The notes under the pieces: model-generated | Seen by the model: only the letters and a program-made list of their open reading frames with translations | The model's database searches: none | Told to the model about the DNA's origin: nothing | Program-made: the position numbers and the translations under genes | Origin: Spodoptera frugiperda | Lineage: Eukaryota; Arthropoda; Insecta; Lepidoptera; Noctuidae | Length of the DNA: 64,000 bases | Reading direction: 5' to 3' | Assembly (NCBI RefSeq): GCF_023101765.2 | Contig: NC_064226.1 | Location: forward strand, 13,399,251 to 13,463,250 | Shown: positions 11,185-24,500 of the stretch, piece after piece | How positions within the stretch are numbered: position 1 is the stretch's first letter | How the letters are laid out: the number at the start of each line of letters is the position of its first letter

Positions 11185-12517
11185 CAGTTAGTGTTATTTC
11201 TTATTACAATAGAAATAGAAATATTTTATGTTTATCAAACGTTTGTAAGTGCCATCATAAGTAAACTACCTGAAGTGAATTTAAAACATGATATTATATA
11301 TTTGTTGTATTTATGTATTATTCTTTTGGTTTGATTTGATTTGTCAACTTTTCGAATGCAATAGGTTAATATTTTAAAGTAAATGAGCTCTATATAATAT
11401 ATTTAATACAAAATTAATACATATACAATATAATTATATAAATATTTAGTAGTAAAGCTGTAATTATATATCTATTGTATTTTTGAAAGTTGACAATATA
11501 TTGTTTGTATTTTTTATATTCTTATTTGCAGTTGCTTTGATGTATGGTAAATCATGTTTTTCACTTAGATTAAGTTTAAAAAGTGGACTGTCTGCGGTAT
11601 TGTTGAATATTCTTTAGAATACATGAAAAAAATTATAAATGAGTTGATTTATTTTCCTACTGCCATAAAAATTAAGAACTCTAACTTATAACCTCTTGAC
11701 TTTTTTTTCCTTTTATGGTATAAGCCAGCACACACCAGAAACACCAGAGGCCGTGCCTTTTAGTAGTTAGGAATTTAAGCGTTGTCGGGGAATCTTGGAT
11801 GGGGGATTTTGAGAAGGCAGGTAATGGAGCCTATAAAAAATAAAAAATACATCGTACCTCGGTTAGATCAAGGTTCCAGATACCAAGAGTGAAATGAAAA
11901 TACACTTAATAAATTCTCAATCTATTTATTCGAGTTTATTTTTGATTATTCACATTTAAAATGTACAGTTTCTGCTACATACACATTTAAATAGATACCC
12001 ACTACTGACATTTTGGCGTACAATCACCTCGGTTGGAACGACACTAACTTAACCTAACACTATGATTATTAAAAAAAGCAAAAAATACAACAGCTTATTA
12101 TAAAACTATTAATTTAAAATAATTCAATTGTTGTATTTGGTAGTCGGAAACCAGTGCTCTATAGGAACTATGTTGTATTTTGAAAGCTGGTGGAAAGAAT
12201 CTTATTTTTCTAACATGGAAGGGAGGTTTGTCTTATTATAATGGAAATAGGTACATAAAATGGAATAATTAACTTAACACTACGATACTTATTCACTATT
12301 TTGGATTACAATGATAAATAAACTTCGTAAACTACACGTAGCGATATTATTGCTTAATATTTTCTTAAAACTTTTCTGTAAAGAAAAAATATGAATGTGC
12401 GCATTTAATTTTGACTAGTTTATTTTGCGTATATAATTTTGAATAGCCTGACATAATTTTTGTTTTAAAAATAAATTAATGCACATATTTTTAATAATTA
12501 CGAAAATAATAGTAAAT
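11185..12517. other. Intergenic stretch without recognised genes
   Basis: AT-rich sequence. Two loosely similar segments around 11990-12060 and 12255-12310 (CACTA...TTTTGG) may be remnants of an old repeat; nothing else is recognisable. Confidence 0.35.
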
Positions 12518-12703
12518 GTGGGTGGCCAACTTATATGTACTCGCGATCGACTTTTTTTCTAAAAGTTCCTCCCAATCGACCTTTTATACAAAATATTTAT
12601 GTGCCAAAAATTTTGAAGTGTTTTCTTAATTTTTGGTACGCGATCGGTCAAAAATGCTCTCGGAATCGACCGGTCGATCGCGATCGACCTGTTGGCCACC
12701 CTG
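12518..12703. mobile_element. hAT-like MITE with GGTGGCCAAC ends
   Basis: Inverted ends GGTGGCCAAC (12521-12530) and GTTGGCCACC (12691-12700). The right end continues as CCACCCTG, the reverse complement of a hAT-type CAGGGTGG terminus. The interior is rich in CGATCGAC motifs. No clear 8-bp target duplication is visible. A short ORF here is not a gene. Confidence 0.55.
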
Positions 12704-14364
12704 CCCTATACACATCGTACTTACTAATACAAAGTACAGACACAATAAACACACAAATCTCACTAAAATTGCAGGCATCGCTACCTATTGTATTAAATAC
12801 CTAAATCACAAACAACAATGAATTCCTAATCCAAGGCATATCGCAAATTATTAATTCAAAAAACTTAATTATTACAATTCATAATATCAAATTATTTTTT
12901 TAAGCATCAAATGCTCAATTTAGCAATAACGATTATTACCTACTAATTATGTATTTTTATTATATTTATGACATAAAGTTATACTATGTTTCACACATAA
13001 TCTACAAACTACTTCATTGGAATGGATGTTATACGCAACACGATATGAGATATCGTATACAAAATACAAACAGAATATTAATACAATAACAAATAATTCT
13101 TATATTTACGCTTCTTATTATGCAATAAAAGTTTAAAAGTATTTAATTCTATACATCAATTTTTCTTTTAAGAATATAAATTATTCAACATTATGTTGAT
13201 TTAAATATAGGTATACTTGCTTATTATATTTTTCTTTGAATTTTACAGTAATACTTATATATAATATTATAGCAAATATATATTGTTAGATAATGTTTTG
13301 GTAATAATATCTAAATATTTAGTCAGCACGCCAACATGAGTTGCTGATTTTAAATTTACAGTTACTACATGTAGACTCCGTGGTACGAATCATAGCCAGA
13401 TATTTTAGTTTGGGAGTGAATTAACGCATCTTGCAATTTGAAGTAAGAAAGCATGCTTAAAATTGAAGTAAGAATGAGAAAATAAATTTGTATTGGAAGT
13501 AAAATCTTTTACATACTTACTTATATATAAATCAATAAAAATTATTACTTATAATAAAAACTAATTTGTTATTGCAACGATTTTTTTATGTTGGGTAGTC
13601 CTTTTATAAGGTTACACTGGCTGTGAAACATCACGCCTCAATCAATAGGAGCCGAGCAGAGCAGATGAAACCGCACGGAAGTAGCCAGTTGTAAATTAAT
13701 AATATAAAATGCGAGAATTTACCCGCTACAAAAAATTTAGTCATGTTTCGCACCACGTATTACAGATTAGTTACACATATAAGCTTTAACTACTACAATA
13801 ATACAAGACCTACTACTAAACGTGAATTTTATGTCAGAAAAGATATACAAGATATATATCTTAATTCTACAGCAATTTTACTAATAATTGACTTCACTTT
13901 TAAATATTTTGGAAGCAAAGTTCTCAAAAAAATATATAATAGTATTAAATACTTAATTATTTAGTATATATATACCTAATAATACAAATGAAGCTGGTGC
14001 TCTCTTGTTTATATTAAATTCAGTAAAATAAAATAACCAAACATTGAATAAAGTACCTAGATTTATTAACTAAAATATTTTTTATAACACTTAAGAAAAT
14101 AAATTTAAAGTTACATTTTCAGAATTATTCAATTATATTATTTTAAATATTTATTTTATTATTTCATCCACGACTAGATAAATACTTTCTTTTAGATTGA
14201 AGATTATTGGGGTCAAGACATCCATTACAGAGACATTAAAAAAAGGTTCAAAAAGATAACTCTTTTTTTAAATCGAACGTCCTTCAAAATTTAATGTGCG
14301 AACCTCTATTCTTATAAGTCAGGTAATATACCTAAAACCTGCTCCTAAGTCCGAAAGTTACTGC
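12704..14364. other. AT-rich intergenic stretch
   Basis: Holds a LINE-like family G tail at 13588-13690; otherwise nothing I can support. A short AT-rich ORF near 13743-13964 has no recognisable protein features. Confidence 0.4.
13588..13690 (+). repeat. LINE-like tail, family G
   Basis: TTGGGTAGTCCTTTTATAAGG, ATAGGAGCCGAGCAGAGC and GATGAAACCGCACGGAAGTAG match 4086-4190 with moderate divergence. Confidence 0.5.
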
Positions 14365-14505
14365 GAACCGATTTTGATGCGGTCTGAAAACCGCATCAAA
14401 ATCCGGTTCCGTCAAACGCGAGATAATCGTGCACAATAATACATACACAAATACAGGTCAAATTGAGAACCTCCTTTTTTTGAAGTCGGCTGAAAATACT
14501 TATTG
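14365..14505 (+). repeat. LINE/SINE tail, family H, with strong hairpin
   Basis: Ends with GAATTGAGAACCTCC-like sequence (here AAATTGAGAACCTCC), a T run and GAAGTCGG, shared with 36104-36168. At its 5' edge, arms 14365-14383 and 14390-14409 are complementary apart from a one-base bulge, with a 6-base loop. Confidence 0.55.
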
Positions 14506-15077
14506 TTATTTACAATAATTTCCGCAACCTAACTTCAATTTTAAGTAAACACCTATAAGTGACACCTAACAGTACAGATTAGTTTAGCGTGTGATAAGTA
14601 ACTCCTAGTTAGGTAATGGTTATGAATGTCTTGTCTCCAATTCCCTTCAACGCCTACCCTAGTTTCCACTCCTTACCTACATATAACTTCACGCCGAAAA
14701 TATTAATCTCTTTGATAACACCATTCCGTTCTGGTCCACTACTTTATAATCCTATTTACATTTCATTTCATTTAATCTTAATCCCAAATCCATCGTGTCT
14801 TGATCATATTCTTATTTACATTTATTTTTGTCTTACCACGCCAATGTTAGATAATGTTTATTAAATTACATAACAAAATAATAATAAATATCTACGCCAT
14901 AATACTGCTATTAAATTCAACTTAATAGCTGTTCTAATTCTCGAATTTTAAACTCAAGAGTAACTTAATTATTTTTTCCATTTTCATTGTCCGAAAATAT
15001 TATTATTTAATTTTTAAAATATATGTCTTCGTATTTTTTAAGAATCATTCATCATTATCTAAATAATAAACATATAA

Positions 15078-15083
15078 TTTAAT
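15078..15083 (-). terminator. Candidate poly(A) signal (ATTAAA) of the ORP gene
   Basis: I found no AATAAA on the minus strand in the first ~400 bases after the ORP stop; ATTAAA occurs here (TTTAAT on the + strand). If used, the 3' UTR would include the hairpin MITE at 15132-15275. Weak evidence, since such hexamers are common in AT-rich DNA. Confidence 0.2.
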
Positions 15084-15131
15084 TTGAAATGAAATGGTGT
15101 CTCTAGAAGCGAAGCCTCATTCTAACCAGTA

Positions 15132-15275
15132 ACCCTTAGTTCGAGTTTGCTTTACGTTTGACGTGGTCTAAACGACAACGCGTTCAGCGCTCTGATTGGT
15201 TGGTTCATTCGCGTCGGCCAATCAGAACGCCGAACGCGCTCTTATTTCGTTTTCGTGCAAACTCGTACTAAGGGT
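15132..15275. mobile_element. M1-family hairpin MITE, copy 1
   Basis: The 19-bp termini, ACCCTTAGT(T/A)CGAGTTTGC, are inverted with one mismatch. The interior is a long imperfect palindrome: an ACGCGTTCAGCGCTCTGATTGG arm faces CCAATCAGAACGCCGAACGC. Each arm carries a CCAAT box (ATTGG in the left arm). Copies also at 18181-18334 and 56284-56443. It lies ~230 bases past the ORP stop and may be in its 3' UTR. Confidence 0.75.
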
Positions 15276-15505
15276 ACAGAGCAGAGATCATACGTCAAAC
15301 TTATAAAAAACAACATATAAATAAACTTTGGCACAAAAATATACAATAAGTAGCTTATTATAATATGTAAAAGATAGTTAATTATTAACTGCTAAAAGAA
15401 ACTAGGTAATAAATAGCTGTTCTGTAACTTCTATAGTATCTTTGTCTATCAGATTCCAGTCATCAAGTTTGTACGTAGAGAGTATGGGCAGAGTTAGAGG
15501 TAGGT

Positions 15506-18500
15506 TTAGAAAATGTCAACGTCCTTTAAGTGTTGATAGTTGCGGTCCCAGTAGCCTCCGTTGTACAGCCAGTCCTCTTGTTTCGTGTACGGGTTTGTGC
15601 CTTGACTGAACCACCTGGAAAAAAGCAGTTTGCATTGTAATCAAAGATAGGTTTTATAATAGGTAACGATGCTTTGCTCATTTGGTGATATAAGTAATTT
15701 TCAATGGTTATTCTAATACATATATTTATGCATTGTTCAAAATATTGTTGCCAGTATTTACAGTATATGTGTGTATATCCATAAGTATGATTGACAGCTA
15801 CTCGCCATATAAGTAGATACATTAGGCACTTTAAAACACGCTAAATGATGGTGTAATACCTAGAAAATAGTTTAATGGTTACTAAGTATGTTGCCAACAT
15901 GATAAAAACAACGACGACGACGAGACAGAGGTACATATTACGGTACGTAATGCAAAAAAATAAATACAAATTAGCTCGTCCGTGAGGTCGTGATCGTCAC
16001 ATTTGTGACGTGGCGTTAACCACCAGGCTTAAAAATAGAACAGCTACAGTCAAGAAATTGTAAAAGCTGCCTTACCTAGGCTGCCAAGCCTCAGGTGACT
16101 TTTTGAGCAGTTTCCTAGCAGTCCGTTGTTTCTCCTCGAGCCTGGTCTTCTCGGTGGCGGCTCCATCAATGTCTCCCTGCTCCAGCAGTCGGATGTCGGG
16201 CCTCAGTCGACTGTCCGTGGGACACAGCTGGCCCTTCATGTCCCTCTCTAGCTCATTTAGGGACATTGCGAATTCCGTGAATTGGTAGTACTGGAAAATA
16301 CATAAATTCGAATTAGTATATCTAATATGGTTTAATCGCTAGATTATGAAATTTGAGTTCGAATTTGAATTTGAGAGAGAAACCTACCTATTTATTACAA
16401 AATTGTTACCCCACACTATTATTTTCTCCTATGTCTATGTCGTGAGTGCGTTTACAAACATATAATTTTATGTAATTCATCACAATGCCCAAACACGAAA
16501 CAACAACTTGTGATTGACACAAAAAGATGACCTACGAGAATCGAATTTGCGACACGTTACAGAGCAGCCTTTTACCTAGATATGTACTACGCCAAACGTG
16601 CCACTAAACCAGGTAGTGCTGTACCATTTATTCGAATCAACTGAACATTTGGTTTAATATGAACAAAACTAACCTGTGCACTAGTAGTAGGCCGCGGCCT
16701 CGCCTCCCACAGGGTGACGGAGCCCGCGATCTCGATGTTGTTCGTGTCGTCTGACTTGGGAACATCCTCCGAGTTCTCCGCATCGTCTGGCTGGAAGGGG
16801 TAGAAAATTTTATAAAAGGAGTAAGACAACACTGCCACGTCTTTTTTCAATGGAGGGGCCTACTTTTCACCATTTGTGTAAGTCCCATGTGATAGGGTTA
16901 GAACCTACTGCCATATATGGGCCACAATTCCAGACACCGTGCTACTACTGAGAAATTTTCGAAAAACCAAATAAAGCCCAGTAATACGGTATACCGACAC
17001 GGGACTCGAACCCGAGACCCCTTGTCCGGCAGTCGCACTTGCGACCACTATACTGTTCTCTTGTCCACTTTTACTAACGTACAGGCATAGTTTAATTAAT
17101 TTTAACCGTTTCAATAACAGGAATAAGAGGACTTTACCGCTTATTGTACTTGTAATTCACATTAATCGGATGGCTGGTAGACAAAAAGCAGTAGCCTCAT
17201 TGGTCATTTAAAAACATAAGCAAAAAAGCAGGATAAGTAAAATAGACTTACGTCTTGAATAGACATAGAGCGGAGAGCTCCAACTTTGAAGCTGTTCAAC
17301 TTAGCGAGCATCTTCTTAGGCGTGTGTGAGGGAGTCTGTGAGGAGGCCTCCTCGCCGCGCTCCTTGGCCCACTGCTCGTAGGCGGCAGCACTGCAGCACT
17401 TTATGTACTCCGTCCATTTGCCGTACAGGAACTTTATGCGCTTCTTGCTGAATGAGGAAAAGAGAATTTGGTAAATAATTACTACAATATTATAAGCAAA
17501 CATAGTGGTGTTATGATATAAAGGCGGATTACTCAGCTATACGACATTACAATAAAGATAAATAATAGGTATTAAGTAGTGGGAGATTTACAAAAAAAAC
17601 CGCTACAACTCATGTAGCCCAGAATCTACAGTAGATACAACCATGCCCAAACCAAAACAGAGACGATGCGTTTCAGGGATTATGCACAACTGCCTTAGAT
17701 CCCACAACAAAATAAATGAGAAGATATCATTAAAGAAAAACAGGCATAGTTTCCACTCCCCACGGTGGTTTTAACGCACTAGACACGACGATTTAATTCT
17801 TTAAGGACACAAAACAGCTCTTAATACTTACTTGGCATCGACAATGAACCCATCAACTCTGTGCAGGTCCCTGTTGTTGAAGCCGGCGGGTTTGAACACG
17901 AGGTTGGCCTTCAGACCAGCGCCGCCATGACAGGTCACCTCCATGGCCCCAAACTGTTCGATCCACAACTTGCCCACGATCACGTTGTGGACGCAGCAGT
18001 TCACGTTGCTCCAGGTGTAGGCTTCGCCCCATCTGGTGAGGGAAACGTATTATTGTCATTCCACATATTTATTTTCGCACCCGGAATTCTTTTTTTGTGG
18101 GTCACACAATGAATTTTTCATGCGGGAATCAAATCGCCCAGTAACCGGTCACCCAGTCACTGAGTCAAATGTGTAAGCTATCAGTACCCTCCTCAAAACC
18201 AAACATTCGAGCGCATTCGGTGCTCTGATGGTCGTAAGTTTGTTCATTGGAGCGGGTCAATCAGAGCACTGAACGTGCTCTTGTTTCGTTTTCGTAAACG
18301 TAAAAGCAAACAAATTTATACTAAGGGTACTGAATGAAAAATAAGTAACTGTAAAACATCTTGCTTTTCATAGTAACAAAAAAACATATTACGTTACAAT
18401 AATAAACATTTATTTTTAGTGAAACAAAATGAATCTACATTTATTGTTTGCGAAGTTCATCTTTACGACCGGTCGGTTGGCAAAGTTCAGATATCCGGTT

Positions 18501-21500
18501 CCGGCCGGATACATGAAAGTTATTTGCTCAACTATCGAGACAGTATTACAGACATTATTACAGACAGTATTACAGACTTAAATACGATTAAGTAGATAGG
18601 TACCAACTTAAATTTGTAGATTTTTGTAGTATATTAGTTACACATATTTCTTTCTGATTGCTTTCGAAACTGAAACACCCAATATAATAATTAAACAATC
18701 AATTTGATAGCCAAATCGGTCGGATTCAACACCCAATACTTGATCTCACCATCGATCAAGACATCAAAATCAAAGTCAAAGCATTTATTTCATTAAATTC
18801 TTAACTAAACACTTTCGAAACGTCAAATGGAATTGTCCGTTAGTTTATCTTTCAATGAAGCTAGGTGCTTGTTCCAAAGCGTACCTTCGAATGGAAAAGA
18901 ACGAACAAGAAGCATACATGTAATAAATACATAGTTTCCATAAAACCTAAAAAAAATGTGCATGTCCAGCGAGAAAAACTCTTTCACAATCACAAACAAA
19001 TAGAAAAACCGCAATTCCAAATTCAAATATTGGCGCTGGACGGTTTAAAAAAAATCGACAGTCGTTTGTTATCTGTGGGAGAGGCAATCCACCTCGCAAA
19101 CATTTGTGTTAGTTTTCATTTTATTTCAACGAAACACTGGATTTTATTTATTTACGTTGTATTTGTGTACCTGGTGTCTATGTATACCTATGTAAATAAA
19201 TAAGAATGTGAGTGGATTCGACGGGATTGAACAGACCGCTATTATCAACATAGTATAATACGTTATCACTTTATATGACATCCAATTTTTAGTTACTTAT
19301 ACGACTTTCTGTAATAAAATATGTTTTACGACTTATATAGACACTATTCACTATTATGGTCAGCATTCGTATGAGCCGACTCGCTGCCTACAGTAGGCTG
19401 TGCGACGTCGCCGCGTCTGCGCACGCTATTCATGTATATATAGTTTTTTTCCGTATATTTATGTGAGAAGGTAAACACTGATTTTTGAGTTAATTTAATG
19501 AGTCTCACGATAGTTCAATTTGTTCATATACCTAAATAATGTTAATATCTAACTAATAGTTGTTTCTTACCTAGGTAACTCCACAGTGACATGTCCTTTG
19601 GGCTGTATCTCGACGCTCTTGCCGCAGAACTTCAGCTTGGGGTGCACGGACCCGTGGAACACGAAGTGGGGGCTGTCCGCGTGGAACGCAGACACGGGCG
19701 GGTGGTGGGATACCTAGGAGAGGGTAATATAGTCTTATTTATTATAATTAAAAATGATATACTACTACTTGATACTTTGACGTTTCAAAAGTGCCTAATT
19801 TAGGATTAATTGAAATAAATGCTAAGACTTCGACTTTACTAATTATAATATTTAACATTCCTATTTGATTATGTTTCAGAGGATATCGAGAAAAATGTGC
19901 GACTGATGATTTTAAATTGGTAACTATCAAATTTCTTTCTCAGTCAATACAACTCAGTGATCAGAGTACTATCTACTGATTGTAACTAGTCTCAGTCAGT
20001 ACAATCAATTAACTTATCGAATAAGTAAGTAATTAACATAGCTATTAAAACTTGGACAAACGATTGATGAACCTATTGATTGAGATACCAATAAATAAAA
20101 AAGTTAATCACGACCCAGGCGCATCTAGTATGAAGCGGCACAACGTCACTTTGCCTTTTCTGCATTGGGCGATGTGGTATCTAAGAGACAAATCCTTATA
20201 ATAACTTGAAAGCAGATTTAATAAATAACATGCTAACAACATACCTGTTCACAAACCGCCCTGAACTCCGGACGTTCAAGTTCATACGTCTCGCCCAGGA
20301 GCGGGTTGAACGGCTTGCCCAGACGCTCCCAGTTGGACGCCAACGCACTCACCGCGAACGCTGTAATACAAATACTTATAATAATATAATTATGTACAAC
20401 TAACTCTTCATCATGCAACGTCACACCTTTTATCCTCGAATGGGTAGGCAGATGTGCACATTACGGCACGTAATGCCATTGTACAATGTACTCCCATTAT
20501 TCAACATTTGTGTTATAAAGCCCCATGTAATAGGAGGTGAGCCTATTGCCATATATAGGGCACAATTCCAGACTCCGTGCTACCACTGAGAAATTTTCGA
20601 AAAACCGAATAAAACCTAGTAATACTTTGCCCGACACGGGAATCGAACCCGAGACCCCTTGCCTCGACCAACGAGGCAGTCCTTATCTTCCTAACTCTTC
20701 ATCAATTTACTAAATTAAGAAACTTCACATCAGATTCTATTAGAGGTTGATTCCTCTCGCATGATCCAATTTATCGTGTAGACTTATTAAGGTTGATTAG
20801 ATAACTTCTGATCGTATCTCTTGGTAAAGTTAGGTGAATTCGCCTAATATTAATAATAATCGAAAGTATAAATAGAAACATAAAAAATGTGTAGAAGTTT
20901 GTAAGCATTTTCGGTATTGACAGAATACAATATGTAAAATTATTTCTTTCACTCCTTATATCTATGTATATTATTCGGGCCCCCTGGGGCTACGGAGGCT
21001 CCCAACGTGCTTAGGCAAAAATTAACAACTTCCCAAACGTCAATAAGAGTCTGACACTCTATCTCTCCTCAACCAAAGACGGGAAAAGTCATTGGATGAT
21101 TTTACCCCCTAAATAAAGAGCCAGACGCTACACCACTGTCATAAATAAAAAACTACCTACAAAATATGTTTTAGATACGAAATACCAGTTTCCTTTGATT
21201 ACCTTTCCATCACAACACACAGATTATCTACTAATACACAACACTTATTACTACAACTAATCTTCTTCCTCCAAAAACAAATGGGAGCAAAAATATATTT
21301 ACAATACCTAATCCCAATATTTATCGTTCCAAACCAATATTTGGCAAAAGGAAACAACGTCAAGTTAATCTCATAATAGATCGAATCAACAAGCGAGGGA
21401 CAAAAAGCCATCACAAATGTGCCCACTAATCTGATGTAGAGAAAACTGACGAAATTCTATTTCATACGTCTTTATAGTCAAGGTAATAAGGATGTAATCG

Positions 21501-24500
21501 GCTTATCATAAATGTGAATTGAATTGTGCCATTTTGAATTTTGTGATGTGTTAGAGAAGGATAAGTTTGATACAAAATTATAATTATTTATCCCCAAATA
21601 GGCAAATTTTATTTTATTTATTAATTTATGTACAACACACGGACAGAATACAGGAGAACATTATATATAGATAGGAGGTACATAGGTACTGCATAGTCCC
21701 AGAGAAATCTCATCCTGCAGAAGTTTGACAGGAAAAATGATAGAAGCTAAGACACTGTGTGTAACCAATTAAAAGGGAGAAAATTAAAACAGAAACTTAA
21801 TACTAGAACTATCCTTAAAACTACAGAATGAACCCTATAAATGCGTAAACATTACTACATAGGGGTGAGCCTTTTTCACAAATTAAGTAACATCCATAAT
21901 TCTTTCATTTGCCCTGTTCGATATACCTAGGTCTTTTTGCCATACCAGGAACGAAGAAGACTCAACACAAAAATAACAAAATCCAACTTTACTACTAGAG
22001 AAACAAGGGCAGAAGTTGATATAGACGATAAAATTATTCAGCTAGAACAATAAAATATAACAAGGCACCTTCTACCACAGCTTCTACTTGGAAAAACTTG
22101 GTATGTTGTTGTAACAAAATACTCGCGAATATATCAATTGTTCTTGACAAATGTCGGGAATTGTATTTCGTTAGAATAATGCCCGTGGGTAGTAATTAAA
22201 GGTAAGGTATCTAATTTACTGGAATTCGATAACTTTGGTAAAATAAAACTGAATGTATTTTTTTTTCTCTGAAGAAAGTACTCAAATTACCTAATGTATT
22301 TACGGTTTTTTTTTTTGCAAATAGTGACATTTTTCGCTTGATATTTACCTAAAAATGTGCTGCTTTCCTCCACCTACTCAACTTTATTAAATTGGTACAA
22401 AATTAATCTTGAACTACTCTAAAAACTTATAACCTAAACCTTTCCAAAATTAATACATTAACACACAACCACTCTAGCATTAAGAAAATACACGTAGGTA
22501 CTTAATTTAAAAAGCCTCTAAAAAATTTAAAAGCATACGTTGCAAAAGAGGTTTTTGGAATAAAAACGCTGTTTTTTCTCTCAGAAGCACTTAGTACTCA
22601 TAACGCTATTTTTGCCCGTATCCAGGTTGTTTTTTTATCCTTACTCTAGATTGGAGCGCTCTCTACGCCGAGCCGCATAAGTGGCCACTTGTTGCCTTGA
22701 TTTACTTTCAATATATAGGCAGAGGATGGAGGTATCTGAGAGTAGAAGCTCGTGTAGATTGTTAGCATGCTAATTAGGTAGGCTAATGGCGTTTTTAGTG
22801 CTATTAGATGAAGTTGTTTGAGTTTAATATGGTCTGGAGGTAAACTTTACGGTAGATCTGATCGTAGTCGAATCTAATAGTTCTTTTTTATTTAACGTAC
22901 TACTTTACATGCTAAAAATATTTTTTCTTGTAAATTGATTTAAATATCGCCGTGTAATATACAACATTTTGTCTTAATTTGTATGAAATGTATGTTCTTT
23001 AAAAATACTTGTAGGTCTTACTCTCCAAGTGTGGGAGAGCCACGCTTCGGCACATATGGGTCGGCTCGACGGACCTGTGAGTGAGGTGTCTTCCTATTCC
23101 CCAGTATTCCCCAACAACTCTTTAATTCCTAACACCCAAAGGTCGACCACGCACTTATAACACCTCTGTTGTTTTGGGTGTCCATAGGCGGCGGTGATTG
23201 CTTGCCATAAAAAAAGCCTTACCAGCAATATACTCCATCCTCGCCACAGGGTCGGTTTGCTCCGACGCCATGCGCAGCAGATGGGCATACTCCAGGTACT
23301 CCAGCATGCGCTGCAGGAAGGACAGTGGCTCGTTGAACACCACCGGCATGGTGATCTTGGACAGCTCTTTGCCAACGCAGTTCTTCAGCACAGACCAGAG
23401 GGAGAAGTCGCCGCGGCTGAACTGAGCCACTGGGAGGGAGGTTCTGTGGACAATGGATAAGAAATATGAGCATAGGAGAATAGTCTGTCTGGTGTTGTTT
23501 TGAAGTCTGTATTGTGTAATTGAAAAAAAAAATTAAGAGTTTTATTACCTATTATGTTCTCGGTTTACTAACGTAACTGTTTGACGAGTACCTCGACTAA
23601 CGCGGCTCATGAATAGGGTCTCTAGTATGGTTTGAAACTAGTCGAGTTCCTCGTCAAACAGTTACGTAAGTAAATTGATAATATAATAATTAATTTAGTA
23701 TATCTCACGAAAGTTATAATAAAATAAAGACTTTGCTGTGATATGTTTCGTCGAGTTATTTTTTAGGCATTATTGCCATTAACTCGTGTCGGTTTCAGCT
23801 AGATAACATAATATAACCTCCAACAACACAACATGTATACCATTATCAAAATAATCTAACTTAAACTATTCTGTTCCTACAGGTACTGTAAATTCTTGTC
23901 AACAAACTCCAACTATCAACATAAACTACACGTTAAAACCGAACACGAGGCGAATACCTTCTCAGTTGCTCGTTCGTTAACTTTCCAATTATTCCGTCGA
24001 CGGCACTCACTTAACTTTAAAAGCTAAACAACTGACTCGATCTCAACTCGTTAGCGGCGGCAGTGAACTATCGACAGACCTTTTCTTTGAGCTAGCTTTA
24101 TAATACTAGTGTTCATAAAATAAAAGGAATGGCTAAAAAGAAAATTAACACTTCAGTGGGGTGGTTAGTTCTAGTTTAGATAAAGCAGACATGACAATAC
24201 GAACTGTGAGAGGCTAATTGTCAATCTGAACTAAAATGAAACGTCGACTAAAACCATTGAAGCTAAATAAAAAGTATCGTCACGATTTTTGTCTCTAAAG
24301 GGGTAGGCAGAGGTGCACATTACGGCACTTACTTCCACTGTAGAAAGTACACCGAATTTTCACATTTTTTGTTATAGGTTCCATGTAATAGGAGATGAGC
24401 CTATAACCATATACTGGACACAATGCCAGATTCCATGCTACTACTGATAAAACTAAAAACTAAAAAGCCCAGCAATATTGCGCCCGACCCGGGAACCAAA

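Noticed and set aside
12535..12821. Two overlapping ORFs (89 and 62 codons)
   Set aside because: They lie across the hAT-like MITE; CGATCGAC repeats keep frames open by chance.
17001..17062. Possible tRNA gene on the minus strand
   Set aside because: Box B is good but no acceptor stem closes and the sequence continues into a body shared with other SINE B copies.
17861..18112. Plus-strand ORF over ORP exon 5
   Set aside because: Opposite-strand shadow of an exon with clear ORP family sequence.
18865..19203. 112-codon plus-strand ORF in an ORP intron
   Set aside because: Lys/Ile/Asn-rich AT-driven composition, no domain, overlaps a dispersed repeat.
19367..19525. Possible additional M2 MITE copy
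   Set aside because: Only GCGACGTCGCCGCG and the TTAATTTAATGAGTCTCACGA end resemble the family; the left module is missing, so not listed as a firm copy.
23094..23473. Several overlapping ORFs on both strands around ORP exon 2
   Set aside because: Only one minus-strand frame matches the ORP family and splices in phase; the others are shadows of the GC-rich exon.
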